DNA of 64,000 nt from Chionis minor. Taxonomy: Eukaryota > Chordata > Aves > Charadriiformes > Chionididae. The position numbers and the translations under genes are program-made. The notes under the pieces were generated by a model that did no database searches, was not told the origin of the DNA, and saw only the letters and a program-made list of their open reading frames with translations. The stretch covers positions 330,440 through 394,439 of the forward strand of contig VZSF01005548.1 of the NCBI GenBank assembly GCA_013398295.1, given 5' to 3'. Each line of letters starts with the position of its first letter. Within the stretch, counting starts at the first letter, position 1. Positions 12,567 to 24,894 of this stretch are shown here, one piece after another.

Positions 12567-12815
12567 CTACTTTAATTGCTGGCAGCAGCTAAGTTCCTCA
12601 GGGTGTTGGGGGGAAAAAGGCATGAAAACCAGCTGTAATTATCAGCTGCAGGTGTAAATACTCTTTATATTGCCCGGGAGGAACTGAGCTGCTGCCAGCA
12701 GTTTAAGGGAGCTGGTAGTTCCCTAACTAGTGTAAATCAGTGCAGCTAATAATCATAGCTGCTTCTGACTCCCCTGGAGGAAATGAGCTGCTTCCAGCTG
12801 TAAATCAGGGTAATT
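12567..12815. repeat. Cluster of three diverged copies of a short element, one inverted, with E-boxes
   Basis: A 22-base block at 12578-12599 is the reverse complement of 12678-12699 with a single mismatch (core GCTGGCAGCAGCT). A third copy, in the same direction as the second, lies at 12778-12799 (core GAGCTGCTTCCAGC) with two mismatches. The homology continues outside the block: TGTAAATCAG follows the third copy directly and follows the second copy after about 31 extra bases, and a degenerate match precedes the inverted copy from about 12567. Between the inverted pair are CAGCTG at 12630-12635 and 12643-12648 and CAGGTG at 12649-12654. Another CAGCTG is at 12795-12800. The inverted pair could fold as a 22-bp stem with a 78-base loop. 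Neither a known repeat name nor a function is assigned. Confidence 0.7.
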
Positions 12816-12994
12816 TGGTTTTATTGTTTTTCTTGTTATTTTTTAATAGCTTAATTTTTTAATTAAGTTTTCCCCTACTTATTTATGACTCCCACCCTTT
12901 GAATCTTCCTGTTATTTCATTGAGAGTTGCAGTTCAGGTATGAGAAACACTGGTCTACGCAGTTTCTTCTGTTCAAAGGAAGGAAAAAAAAAAA

Positions 12995-13016
12995 GAAAGT
13001 GTCTTGAGACACTTTC
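12995..13016. repeat. Near-perfect 22-base palindrome
   Basis: GAAAGTGTC and GACACTTTC, nine bases each, face each other across TTGA. The outer bases do not extend the pairing. It follows an A-rich run (12982-12994). It could form a small hairpin in RNA or be a dimeric protein site. No function is apparent. Confidence 0.6.
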
Positions 13017-13467
13017 AGATGGCAGCATTACCAGAACCCCCGTTGTGACTTACTACATTATTCTAACAAATAATAGTTTGTCTTGCATAAACCAACTGAT
13101 TCACAAGTCCATTTTTTTGGCTCAGTAGTAAAAGAGTGACTACCAGCATGAGTTATTTCTGTTGTTAGGGAGAAATCTGTACAGCTGAACAAGATTGGAG
13201 GATGTGTGATTCCTATTGTAAATAATTCTTAATGTCTGTTAATACTTCCTGATACTTCCAGTAAAATAAACCTTAAAATTTTACAGTAAAGTGATGAGGG
13301 AAGAGGGAATGGTAGAAGTTCTAACTTTTAAATTAAATTTCAAAATGCAAACAACTAAGCTTACTCTCATGGCTGTTTCTCCTTTTATTTCTTAATATCA
13401 TTTGCTGGTATATTAACATAGTACACAGAAACTTAGGAGAAAAAAATTAAATACTGAGTATTGGTTG

Positions 13468-13472
13468 GCTTG
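13468..13472. repeat. Target-site duplication, left copy (GCTTG)
   Basis: The five bases before the LTR's TG terminus are identical to those after its CA terminus (14051-14055), as made by retroviral integrase on insertion. Perfect identity argues against large rearrangement since insertion. Confidence 0.85.
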
Positions 13473-13598
13473 TGTTGTGGTTTAACCCCATGAGCAACTA
13501 AGCACCACACAGCCGCTTGCTCACTTACCCCCTGGTGGGATGGGGGAGAGAATCAGAAGGGTAAAAATGAGAAAACTCATGGGTTGAGATAAAGACAG

Positions 13599-13604
13599 TT
13601 TAAT
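13599..13604 (-). terminator. LTR polyadenylation signal ATTAAA (minus-strand sense)
   Basis: TTTAAT on the plus strand is the common variant signal ATTAAA on the minus strand, about 180 bases downstream of the LTR TATA box in sense direction, as expected for an LTR's R region. Confidence 0.55.
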
Positions 13605-13782
13605 AAGTAAAGCAAAAAGCTGCGTACACAAGCAAAGCAAATCAAGGAATTCATTCACCGCTTCCCATCCGCAGGCAGGTGTTCAGCCATCTCCAGGAAA
13701 GTGGGGCTCCATCACACATAATGGTTACTTGGGGAGATAAAACGCCATCACTCCAAATGTTCTCCCCTTCTTCCCCCAGGTC

Positions 13783-13788
13783 TATATA
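13783..13788 (-). promoter_or_regulatory. LTR TATA box (minus-strand sense)
   Basis: TATATA lies within the U3 part of the antisense LTR, in the context CTCAGTATATAGACC on the minus strand. It stands upstream, in the sense direction, of the ATTAAA signal at 13599-13604. Whether it still drives transcription is unknown. Confidence 0.6.
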
Positions 13789-14050
13789 CTGAGCATGAAG
13801 TCATATGGCATGGAATATCCCCTTGGACAGTTGGGGTCAGCTGTCCTGGCTGTGTCTCCTCCCAAATTCTTGTGTGCTCCCAGCCTACTCACTGGTGGGG
13901 TGGTGTGAGGAGCAGAAAAGGCCTTGAGAGCTTAGCAACGACTGAAAACATTAGTGCGTTATCAACATTATTCTCATCCTGAATCTGAAGCACAGCACTG
14001 TACCAGCTGATGGTAAGAAAATTAACTCTATCCCAGCCAAAACCCTGACA

Positions 14051-14055
14051 GCTTG
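14051..14055. repeat. Target-site duplication, right copy (GCTTG)
   Basis: This pairs with 13468-13472 across the solo LTR and fixes the right LTR boundary at 14050. Confidence 0.85.
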
Positions 14056-14103
14056 TAAATAAAAAGAATTCACCTAGCTACCGTGTATTCATGACCACAG
14101 GAG

Positions 14104-14166
14104 AACAGCAGTCAAACTGCTGTTAATGCCAGCTGTGTTAACCACTTGGAGAGCTGGCAGCTCTCC
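14104..14166. repeat. Cluster of inverted repeats with alternative pairing
   Basis: AACAGCAGT (14104-14112) pairs perfectly with ACTGCTGTT (14116-14124) across three bases. Next, GGAGAGCT (14148-14155) pairs with AGCTCTCC (14159-14166) across GGC. The segment AGCTGGCA (14152-14159) can instead pair with TGCCAGCT (14127-14134), so two folds exclude one another. The cluster begins about 50 bases outside the LTR. No RNA family was recognised. Confidence 0.6.
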
Positions 14167-14169
14167 ATC

Positions 14170-17100
14170 ATCCTGCCTATGATAAAAACACGGGCTCGGA
14201 GTAGGCTGGTACAATGGGATATGCATGAAAGATCCATCTATTGGTTTGCTAGTCTCTTTTTATCAGTCGTATACCTCCTTTTGTTTAGTTCCTAAAGAAA
14301 ATGGCTGTATCTGCATTAAGAATGGAACTGAGTATTTTCTAATAAATGAGGAAAACCCAGGCAGGCGAGTGTTGATTTTTCCTGCTGGGATTTGTTGTTA
14401 TCTTCCTTCAGAATGTAGCCAGATACCAGGTTCTGTAGTGGGATAAATGTAAGTGGGAAGCTTCATTAACCAGGCTTCTTTTAAAAATCTAAGGAGTTTC
14501 TACTAAACATTTTCAGTAGTGGAGAGAAGGAAGGATCTCCCAATAGAGTTTTAGTGAAGTAAGGGATGGTCAAGCTACAGCTGTTTGGAGTTAAGTGATT
14601 CCAACTTAACTCACCGTTGGTTAGTTGCCGCCTTTTGTTCTGCTCTGTCTTGTTTTTAACTTTGCCAAAGGCTACCACCCTTGTATTCTGCTAACATAAC
14701 TCTAGCTGTAGCTGCTCCAGCCTGGTTGAGTCAAAATTCTCTTGGCTAGCTTACATGTTTTTCGTAAGACTTTTAAAAAACCAGATACCTATAGTTAGTT
14801 TGATTAGTCGTCCCATTATCAAGACTCAGACAGTGTCCTTCTTTTGCAGTACCTTGATAGCGAATGGTACTTTAATGCATGTTCTTCAGTCTGAATGTTG
14901 TCATTTTTTCTGAGACCAAGACAAATTAATTTATTGCTGCTTTGCTTGTGCAACAGCAAAATCATCCTCAGAGCTGATTTTAAATATGGATAGAAATGTA
15001 TTGACATTTTTCATGAGCTCGTCAGCAGGCGTGCTTTGGCTGCATATGTTGGTTATTTGAAGCCTAGATGTCGAAGTGGTGCCACATTATTATTAGGAAA
15101 GCCACTGTATATGTAGAAGCAAGCAACAAATACTGCTTGATTTCCACACAGTACACCAGAAAAAGTTGTTCTTACATTCCACAATTAAGTTATGAAAAAT
15201 TCTTTTAAACTTTTCAGAATTGTCACCCTAATGATCTTAAAATAGTTGCTTTTGTTGTATATTATGGCTCCGTTAACCAGTCATTGCCCCATCCTTCAGA
15301 TTGGAGGTCAGTGTTGATAATTTCAGTGTTTTGACTCTTGTCTTCTTTGTACCCTTAAACTAAAAAAAATCCTTTCAGTAGGAGTGTCATGCCTAGCAAT
15401 GAATGATTGCTTAACAATATAAGCTGGCAAAGTTCTGCTGTAATCGAGCACTCAGTTGTCTTATACAACATTTTTCACTTTCAAGAAGCATGACAGCTAA
15501 TGGAGGTTATAAAAACATTGGATTCAAATAATGTGCCAAGAGTGAAGGCTGTCCTCTGCTTAGATAACTTGGACAGAAACCGAGTTATCTATACCCTAGT
15601 AGTGATACTGGGAAGAAGCATACAAAGAGAGATAAAGTGGGTACATACACTCCACCTTTTTTGCTTTGCAGCAACAAAAGTGTTGAAGTGTTGAAATGGT
15701 ATAGAGAAGCTGAGGCTGTGTTGGCTTCTTAGGAATACATTGTGAATACAGAAATACAGCTTCTGTATTTTTGCTGTCAGCCTGTAGCCTTTCAGAAGTG
15801 CTAAAATAACTTTAAGATGCTGAAACAGCAGATAGCACTGTTTTTTATTTTGCTGGTGTGTAAGGAAAGTTAGAACTGTGTTTCCTTTAACTTGTCTCTA
15901 CCTACAAGTCGTTAGAATAATTTGTGAAATAGATATGCAAACATTCCTGAGGGGTGGCAGAACCTCTTTCAGGAGCACATCCTGGACACCAAATGCTGCA
16001 TCAAAGCTCGTGCTGTAGCTGTACAGTACAATGTCTATGTATAAACTTGTTTGTACACTTCCATATGATAACGAAGTTGGAAGTACAAAAGCAGCAAAAT
16101 GTGACATAAGGTTTGAGTGGCACCTAATAAATATGGCACACACTTTCGTCACAAACTATACAGAATGCAATTCAAACAGTGGGCTATACATTTTCTAAAT
16201 GTCTTCTGTGGTATGTTTTTCAGTGTTTGGGAAAGTGAGGGAGAGTTGAGAGAAGGTTTTTTTTTCTCTTTAGCAAAAAACATGCTGAAATCCTATACTT
16301 TCTCTTTAATTCCAGACACATGATTCTTGTAAGCTGGATTTAATGGCTTTGCCTTTTGAGCTATGTGTATTGGTCATCCCCCCTCACCCACCCCTTTTCC
16401 TAGGAAATTTTTAGTCCTAATTTTTTGCTTCTGCAGGAGTGATGTTTGCAATGTATTGTGCTTCTCTTAAAATAAATGAAGGGAAAATAATATGGTTCTT
16501 TTTCCAATTTGAATGGTATCATCTGTTATAAAACTGAATGTTTCACTCTCTCATTTGACCTATGCATTGTTCAAATTTAAATTCATCTTCTTGTTGGCTT
16601 AAGATCACTGCTTTTCATAAAATATTGGAGGATGAGAAGACAGAAAAAGGAATAATGTTGGTTTTTACATAAGGGAATAGAATAGCTTTTTGTGGGTTTT
16701 GCTAGAACATTTGATGGTTTTATGAGATTATGAAATATGACGTGAAGTTATTTAGTTACAGTTGCTACCTGGTCTTCAAATTCTCTAATTTCTGCACATT
16801 TCTAGTTGCATAGATGTTGCATGATCCAGAAGTAATGTATTAAGGAATCCTCCAGTATGCAGGATGGCATTCAACTCAGTAGGTATATAGTTAAGATGAT
16901 GCTTAATTCTTTTTCCTCCACTAAGAAGAAACATATAAATCCCATAGCTGAGTAAAGCAAAAACACTGGTGTGCATGAGTAAAAAAGGCTGAAGCAGTTA
17001 AGAATGAAAGGAATTGTACGGTGTTGAAGGAGAGCTGAGAGTAAGGCAACCGAAGAACTAAATTCTGTAGTTCTCTGTGCCTGCAGTAATTGCTCACGCT

Positions 17101-20100
17101 GTCTGAGAGACAGTGTGGAGTGAAGCCTTGGTTTGTATGTTATAAGGTGTAATCTGTTTTTCCAGTTCAGTTGCCGACTTACTGTGACGTTTTTGGCAAT
17201 CTGTTTCTATTTTCAGTTTGGGCAAACCCTGTTTCTCTTTCACCTTTCTCTGTAGTGCTTATTTCCATTGTGATTTATTCTGATGCCTTTTTTTATTTTG
17301 CCTTGCCACTTTTATTTATACCACTAGTAATTTTCTCCTTGTAGTTTATCCAAACTTTAAGTGTATAAGCACAATAAGGAAAAGGGCACAGTAAAGAAAA
17401 GCATCAAGGAGTGGAAGAGAGGGAGAACACTACAAACAAGGTGAAAACATGGGATACCTTGTAGGGTGTAGTATTTGAAGGAGGATGATGGTTTGTAGAC
17501 AGGAAGAAGCGGTGTATTTCTTAAGAAGAAAAGATGTTTACATGGATGGAATGAAAGTCCTAAGATAACGGACAAGCAAACAGTGTCAATGGGTAGAGCA
17601 GACTAGCAGAGATATTCCGTTACAGGGATGGTTTAGACGGAGTGGAAGGAATATCATTAGCAGAAACCAGTTACTCTAAAACTCTTTGGGTTGTGAAGCT
17701 GTGACTGAAATTACTTTGAGACCCACTTTCTCATTCTGTCACAAAACAGAGTGAGTTACTTTTGAATATTTTTTTGCAGCTTAGTACTCAGCCGCCAGTT
17801 TGGGAACCCACAGATCTGCTTTATGGGACATAAAAGGCAATTAAAAGTTTTATGGCTATGGAGCCAGTGTGGTTATGCATTTTTAATTCTATGTAATGCA
17901 TGTTAAACTGCGTAGATAGTACTCGTTGCAGCTTTAGGTACTAACTTCTGTTACCTATATCTGATCATATAAGGAGCTGTTTTGAAATTAATCATGTCTC
18001 ATAGAACAAGATTACAATCTTAAAAAAAAATCCAATTGAGGCATTGTGACTGTATAAAATAGCACAAACCTGTTGACTAAATGTGAAAAACATCTCAAAA
18101 GTGCATATCACTATAGCTAACTAGCAGAATTAATGCTCTAATCTAAATTTCATAATAGGCATGTTTCACAGTTTCTCTTATTTTTTTTCAGTTGTTACTG
18201 TGGAAAGACTTCCTGATTTCTAAGTTTGGGGAGAGGAGAAAGAGAGAAAAATATTTATACTCCATGTATTTATTTTTCATATAAAAAAACCCCTGTATAA
18301 TAGATACAAAGTGCTTATGATGAATGTAGTTCTTAACTTAATCTTAGGAATCTGTTGATTAGTGTCTTGAAAGTATTCTCCAAGGGAGAAAATTAATCTA
18401 AATATCTCTGAAATTAATTAAATCCAGAATGTCTAGCATAGAAGGTCTGCTTATTTCATTAAAAATGTAGAAAAATAGAAAGTCGTTACTTTAAAATCCC
18501 AGTTGTTAAATTTAACATGGTCTGCTTCTTATTTAGCATTGAATCTTGCTGTATTTATGTAAAAGGTTTAAAAGAAAATTTATTTATTAGATGCAGATTT
18601 TCTAGGCACTGATTTTTCTCAAGTCTAAAGCAATTTGTTTGATTCTAAGTTACTTCATTTATTTTGCTACAAAACAGTTTGTAGCAGCACTTCAGTTATC
18701 AGACAGTTCTTTTCAGGGGTTTATCACTTTTTCCATAAACACGTAGCTCTGGTTATAGATCGGTACGGTGGTTTCTGTTGTTCCAGCTGAAATAAGGAAA
18801 ATTAGGCATTTAAAAATTACACAGAAAAGCTTTGCAGGTTAAAAGATCTTAATTTAAGATTTTTGTTTGATTTTAAAAGGGGTGAGATTAATCAGTATTA
18901 ACATTTATTCTCTATTTTGAATATAATGTATTTTTAATTGGTAAAGAATTAAACCTGGTTACAGTTCTTTCAAGTATTAGCATATGAAATAATTGTCCAA
19001 TTTCTATTACAGTCAGTTGGAGCAAGTTGTTGTAGAACTATGAAAAGCATGGCTGAGGAATTGCCTAAACTGTCATTTAAGTGTCACCAGAGCAGACTCA
19101 GCTTCAGTAACACTTGTCAGTGTTTTTCTTGAAACATCTCGTGGTAGAAAGTCTTAAGGCCTTCCAGGCAAGTTAAAAATATTAAACTAGTGAATCATTG
19201 AAAGCTCTTTTTCTGCAGGTTTTCGTGGGTTCACAGAAGGACCATGCAGTGAGATTAAGACCCAGTTGTGAGGGGAAGATAAGGTGGTCCTGCATTCAGA
19301 AACCACTGTGGTCCGAGCTCTCATTGAGCTCCCTTTAAGCACGAAGACCAATAACTGATGCTGCAAGTTCACAAGTACTAAGCACACTTAGCTCCGAACA
19401 AGATCAGAATAGACTGTGATCTCATGTGATCAGTATTTTTCTGCAAATCCTACTTAATGGGAAACTGAAACTGGGGAAAAAAAGGATGGTTTACACCCAT
19501 AAAATCTAAGTGCTAAAATGTACCAGTATTACGGAATTCTGAAGGGATTCCCTGCGCGGAGGTGCCCAAAAAAGAGGTCTCACCAGAAAAAGGGTTCCCA
19601 CCACATGGAATTACAACTTTAAAATGAAAAAATGAAAACTTCAGGTTTTGATTATAAAAATAAATTTACTCGCTCCAGGGTCCTCGTTTCCTAGCTGGAT
19701 TACATCTCAGGAAATCATCCAAACGCAGATACTTTTCACAAAAAGAAAAAAAGTTTTTTTGAAAACCTGTTTCGCTGCTGAGGAACAACTTCTATGGAAC
19801 AATTTTGACAAGATCTATCTCAAACATAAGAAAATAGAAACTTATTCCTGTTTATTCCTGAGGCATCCAGAGTTAGGCATTTGATCTTTCTGAAATCATC
19901 AATATACATAACTGGACAGCAGTAAGTATAATAGATTTCCTGTACAGAATCCAAGCTCTGTATGTTAATCTTGGATCTGTTGGATAACACAAAGTGTATT
20001 TAATAATAAAGACTGCCAATTCTCTTCCCCTCTGCTCTTCCCCTCTCGGCAGATTACCAGATTTATGTTTGATTTCTTGGATCTTTTTGTTAACTTTTTT

Positions 20101-23100
20101 TGCCAAAGAATTTGCTTTGATTGAACTCGCTGGAAAGAAGAAAAAGCTGAAGAATGAGTTTTATGCTCCTCTTTGTCATTAACAGTTCTGATACTCTCTG
20201 CTTAAGGCAGTAACCACTCCGTGCTATTGCATTACTTGTACCAAACACCGGCTATTCCAGAGAGGGATGCAGTGTTCCAGAGACAGTCCTGGTAGGATGA
20301 CATGGGATATCAGGCTGTAGCAGGTTCCAGCTGCAGCAATACCCTTCTTCCTGTCTGCTTTTCTCAGTTAATTCCAAGTGTGGTGACCGTAATTCTGTCC
20401 AAACCGAATGTGCTGCACCGTTTTTTAGGTAAAGGGCGGGACATCTCAGTGCAAGACGGTGTGACAAGTTACGGCACATGCGTCAGAGCCAGAACTAACG
20501 GTGTGCTTTGCATTCAGTTTTGAATATTGTTCTAGGCTTAAAAACGTAAATCAAATCTTACATATAATTAAATTCTTTTTGTTATTGTTCAGAAAAGTTT
20601 GAGAAGAACACTGCCTTGCAGCAGATCTGCTGCCGAGACTGGAAAAAGCAAGTGAGATTTCAGACACACCAGCTTTTTTCTTCAGGTCTGAAACAGAAGT
20701 GGTCGTGTGCCTGAAATGTTGGTTCCCTTTCCCACTTGTATCAGTTTGCTTAGTAAGAGTTGTTATTGATCCCTGCAAATTTGTCCACCCTGTGTTCTTG
20801 TACCACAGCGCTTACAGGAACGCTGTTGCTGCAATGTGCGGCTTGCCTGCATTGAAATTCTACAGGAGGTTTCCCTCTCTCCCCCCCTTCTTTGCCTTGT
20901 TGAATAGAAACCTTTTCTTGTAAACTTAAAAAAAACAACAACAACAACAAAAAAAAAACATACAAAAGAGCGCTTTTGAGACAATCAGGGGGCCTGTACA
21001 CTTTGCAGTCTTCCAGGAGGGGCACTGCCAGCTGTGAGTTGCTCCTTTGTGTTGTCTTTAGAGCAGGGTACACATGCTCTACTTCACCAGACTTGAGGTT
21101 GGGAAGCAAAAGGATGATTTGTGTCACTGCCTTCCTTTCCAGTGCCCGAGCTTGCCATAGGAATGGATGAACATGTTTTGCCTAATTTCAAATCCACTTA
21201 AAGTTCATGAGTTTGAAATTAAAAACAGAACTCGAATTTTACGAGGTTTGTGTTCTGTTAGGAGCTGGCCTTTTGCCAGTACATGTCTATTCATTTAACG
21301 TTTATCCCTGGAATCAAATACATATCAGTTTGCTATACTAGGTCATTTGTATTTCTTCATATTCTTTTCATTACCTTTTTTACATCTGTTCCATTGGCAT
21401 AAATTTATGGTTATTAGAAGGTTGCTAGCATAGGTGTTTGCTCTTATGAGCAAAAGACTTTTGCTTTGCCTGTTCATTTTGTTTTTCACTGTTTCAGTGG
21501 TCACGACGTATGCCTTCTGGCCTATTTCTCCATACATCCAAGTTAGTAAACAAGGGATAAAATCCACTCTATAGGAAGACCGTATTTTAGATGCTATATG
21601 CTTTGAATACGGAACAAAATAAAACATTGACAACCCATGCCCTGTAGTGGAGTTTGTTTTATCCACTATGGTAGCTGTTGCCAGCTGAGAGGTGCAGCAA
21701 TCCTGGATGCTGCACAGAACAGTGAGGAACAGGATTTTTCCTAGTGCAAACATGTGATTCTTTCTTTTTTTTTACCCCTTAAGTCTTCCTTGCCGATAGT
21801 GCAGTTATCATCCATGCTGGCTTACGTTATGCAGCTGCATGGAATCTCATGCAACCCTGATACAGAAGATAATACAAAGCCTGAAAATTGACCAAAATTC
21901 ATCTGCAGCATTGTATTGTATAGGTTAACTTAGTAGTAGTCCAGTGATTCCATATAGGCTCCTTGTTGATTTTTTTTCTTTTTTTCCTTTCAATATTTGC
22001 ACCTATTAAAAAAATTAAACCGTGGGTTTGTGTGAATATACAATAAAACATATATATAATTATTTGTTGTTATTGGCATATTGTAATTATGTGTTAGCAG
22101 GCATTTTTAAGAGGTAATGTATTGATTTAATAAATTATATCCATGCTTCCTTTGGTGAGCAGAAAAGTGTTTATTTTTCAGTATTTTATACTGTGAGGTG
22201 ATTATGGGAACCTGCTGTGACTGTAGCAGTTCACTTAAATATAATCTCTTTGATCAAGATTATCTGTGAATCAGATGCAATTTTCTTAAGTTTATTTGTT
22301 TTTTACAGACATTTGATCAAAAGCCTATAAATGGCTCTTGGTCTGTCACTTCTGATATGATGTGAAATAGCGATTATTTGAATTGCAGTGTGAATTTCAT
22401 GATATGTGTATGTTCTCTGTGTCTGAGTGCAGGAGACAGGATTTTTAACATCAGTGATTATGAACTTTGAATATGTTTTCAGTGTATATTCTGTAATATT
22501 TACTTAGCTATTGCTGTTTGAATAAATAAGCTTGCTATAATTCACTGGAATTTCTGAGAAGCCATTGCCCAGCACATACATGTCAGTACATTTTTTAAAC
22601 TGGTGTGTTAATTATAAATATGTTTTAGTGATATTTTTCTAGATTTAGAAAAAAAGGACAGTAATGTCATTAACTTTTTATGCTGTATCCTTGCATTGGG
22701 GAAGGTGTTTATTGTTGATACCATTCTCTTTTTTTAAAAAGGGATCATTTTACTTCAACCTGAGAAGGTAATGAAAGGCAATTCCATTTTTCTTTTTAAA
22801 AAATTACAAAGGGTGCTATTACTTTTAGAGGGTTGACAATTTCAGCATCAATTTTTTCATTAGAATACTTTTTTAAACTAGATTTGAGCAAACCTTTGTC
22901 AATGCTGTATACGATTGCTTAAGAGATATTTTTACTGTCATAAGCAGCAGCATCAAAGTATGTGAAGAGCTTAAGTTTTAAACAACAGAATTGGTAAATA
23001 TTCAAATGTTCATTTAAAATGTCCCCTGGGATTTTCAGTGACTGCCTTATAGATGAAAAATGAACGATTGGAGATAATCTCACCAACTCATCTCGATTTT

Positions 23101-24894
23101 TCTCAAATTCAATACTTTAAGACAAAGAAATGGTGGTGGGAGAGGCAATTTAAGAAAATTACATTGACACTTCATTTTGGGATTGATCGTTTTCTGCTTT
23201 AGCTGTGTTATGAATGTCCCATGTTTTTTTGTTTTCCTTCCCACTGAGCAACGTATTGTATGAGGTCTGTAATTAGAAATTCCACCTTAAATTTTTGAGA
23301 AGGGTTAAACTGAGTGCTAAGAGCTTTAGGCATCTGTACTGCCAGAGGCAGATTTTTAAATTTTTTTTTTCTTTCCCCAAAAAATGTTTTAGAATATCAC
23401 CATTTTTCCTCTAAGGCCTTTGGATCAAAATTCGGGTATAGTTACTGAGTTTAAACAGTAGATCTTTAATAAGAACTATTCTTCACTCTCCTGCCAGCTG
23501 TTCTGTACTGCAGTCTGTGCAACTGATTGTAGTCAGGAGATGTTATAAATCATGTTATTTGTCCTTTGCCAACTTTGCCCTCTTCTCAAGAGAGAAGCTG
23601 CCAGTCTGAATCTTTAAAAGAGCCTCTTTGGAGAGCAGAGAACTTACGGTAGCCTGAAAAAATGCTTCTTTTGTAGGGGTGCGTGAGGGGATCAGCAAAA
23701 GAATCTCTAAAGGTAGGGAGAGTGCAGAGCCCCTGCTGAAGTTGGAGGCTTTCAACAGCTGCTGTTTATTTTGAAGATGGCTCTTGGTTTGATTTGCAAG
23801 TATGAGAATGATGGATATGGAACTGGGATGAAGTTCATCTCTTTTTAAATTACAATTAAACAAGCAATTTCAATCACAAATTATGTGTCACCCTGGCTAT
23901 AATCTACCCATTCACTTTACAGAATAAAGGAGGCAGCTGATTAAATTTAGCCAGCATGTTTTTTTGCCTGCTGTCTAGACAATTGGCTCGGTTCCCATTC
24001 CTCTGGTGGTAGCTTGCTTTCTTGGTTGTAGGCCCACGCGGCCACTTAACTGTTCTTAACAGTGTCGTTGTGAGGTTGATAAAGAGTATGCAGGGATGGA
24101 CTTTTCTTTCTCTTGGGTCTTTAAAAGTGAATGTGGTACTAGTGAAAAAGCACACAGAGAGTTTCTGCTGATGCTGAACGAGTCCCTTTAGAGTGAAAAT
24201 GTACTGGCTCTGGAATCAGCTCACCTACTTTGGTGCTCCTAGAAATTAGGTGGGCCCTTGCACCTTGTATTACTGCAGAAGTGGTGTATTCTGATACTGT
24301 CTCTTTCCAACTGTAATTTGTATGTACATTAGAAATCAGCAAAACGAAGGAAAAAATCCCCTGAAAACAAACCAAAACCAAACTTTGTCCTGCCACCCCC
24401 GTCTCTGCGACACCAAACCCAAACTACAAAGAGAGACTGCACTTTGAGCCCTGGTCTCCAGTATCTTTGGATGTCGTTGTCCTTTGCATTTACAGATTCT
24501 AAGGGTACAGGCATCTATTTCTTGTCAGAGTGTACTGCAGCGATATTTTCCCACTTTAAAATGGTGTATATATACCACAGTCTTACCACTGTACTGGGTG
24601 GTATATGTATATGGAGACACACACACACATATATTTATAATATCCTGAAGGTTCAAGCTGTTTCTGTTGTACTGACTATTGCTATTTCTTGCGTATGGTT
24701 TCCAGGTTAGAGGTGAGGGAGGAGCCATGGGGTAAATGGGAATTTATTTTTGAGTAGCGTTTGGGATTTAAGCTCACAATTCGCAGAAAAAGCGCTTGAA
24801 AATTTTTGATCTTCCTATACGTGGTCTTTTGTAAATGGGGCTAGCCTTGTGGTTGGAGACAAGTCAATGCTTGAGATTTTGAGCTTTGCCTCAA
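14170..24894. other. Presumed intronic sequence, no exon recognised
   Basis: AT-rich DNA with scattered short ORFs. Items seen are: a 10-bp hairpin at 17095-17117 (stem CACGCTGTCT with one G-U pair); an A-rich tract with AAC units at 20927-20958; an (AC)n/(AT)n run at 24617-24634; and a 136-codon minus-strand ORF at 21343-21753 that starts with a hydrophobic, signal-peptide-like stretch but matches nothing I know. Around 20290-20520 the sequence is less AT-rich and open on both strands, without recognisable protein homology. Confidence 0.45.
20927..20958 (+). repeat. A-rich tract with AAC repeats
   Basis: A run of A bases is interrupted by about five CAA units and ends in a ten-base A run. 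It resembles a retroposon tail or an ordinary microsatellite. No retroposed body was recognised to its left. Confidence 0.6.

Larger units (their letters stand above)
13473..14050 (-). mobile_element. Solo LTR of an avian endogenous retrovirus, antisense
   Basis: A 578-bp element begins TGTTGTGGTTTAACCCC and ends CCAAAACCCTGACA, giving TG...CA termini. It is flanked by perfect 5-bp copies of GCTTG at 13468-13472 and 14051-14055, the target-site duplication. The sequence is a familiar, abundant bird LTR. No internal retroviral sequence adjoins it, so it is a solo LTR left by recombination between two LTRs. Read on the minus strand, a TATA-like TATATA lies at 13783-13788 and the polyadenylation signal ATTAAA at 13599-13604, in the right U3-R order, so sense is minus. 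TG/CA ends with 5-bp duplication fit several ERV classes, so I do not assign one. Confidence 0.93.

Noticed and set aside
13473..14050. Considered as a full provirus end
   Set aside because: Neither flank carries retroviral gag, pol or env sequence, and matching target duplications directly adjoin both ends, so it is a solo LTR.
17095..17117. 10-bp hairpin (CACGCTGTCT / AGACAGTGTG)
   Set aside because: The stem is too short for a microRNA precursor and the pairing does not extend into the flanks.
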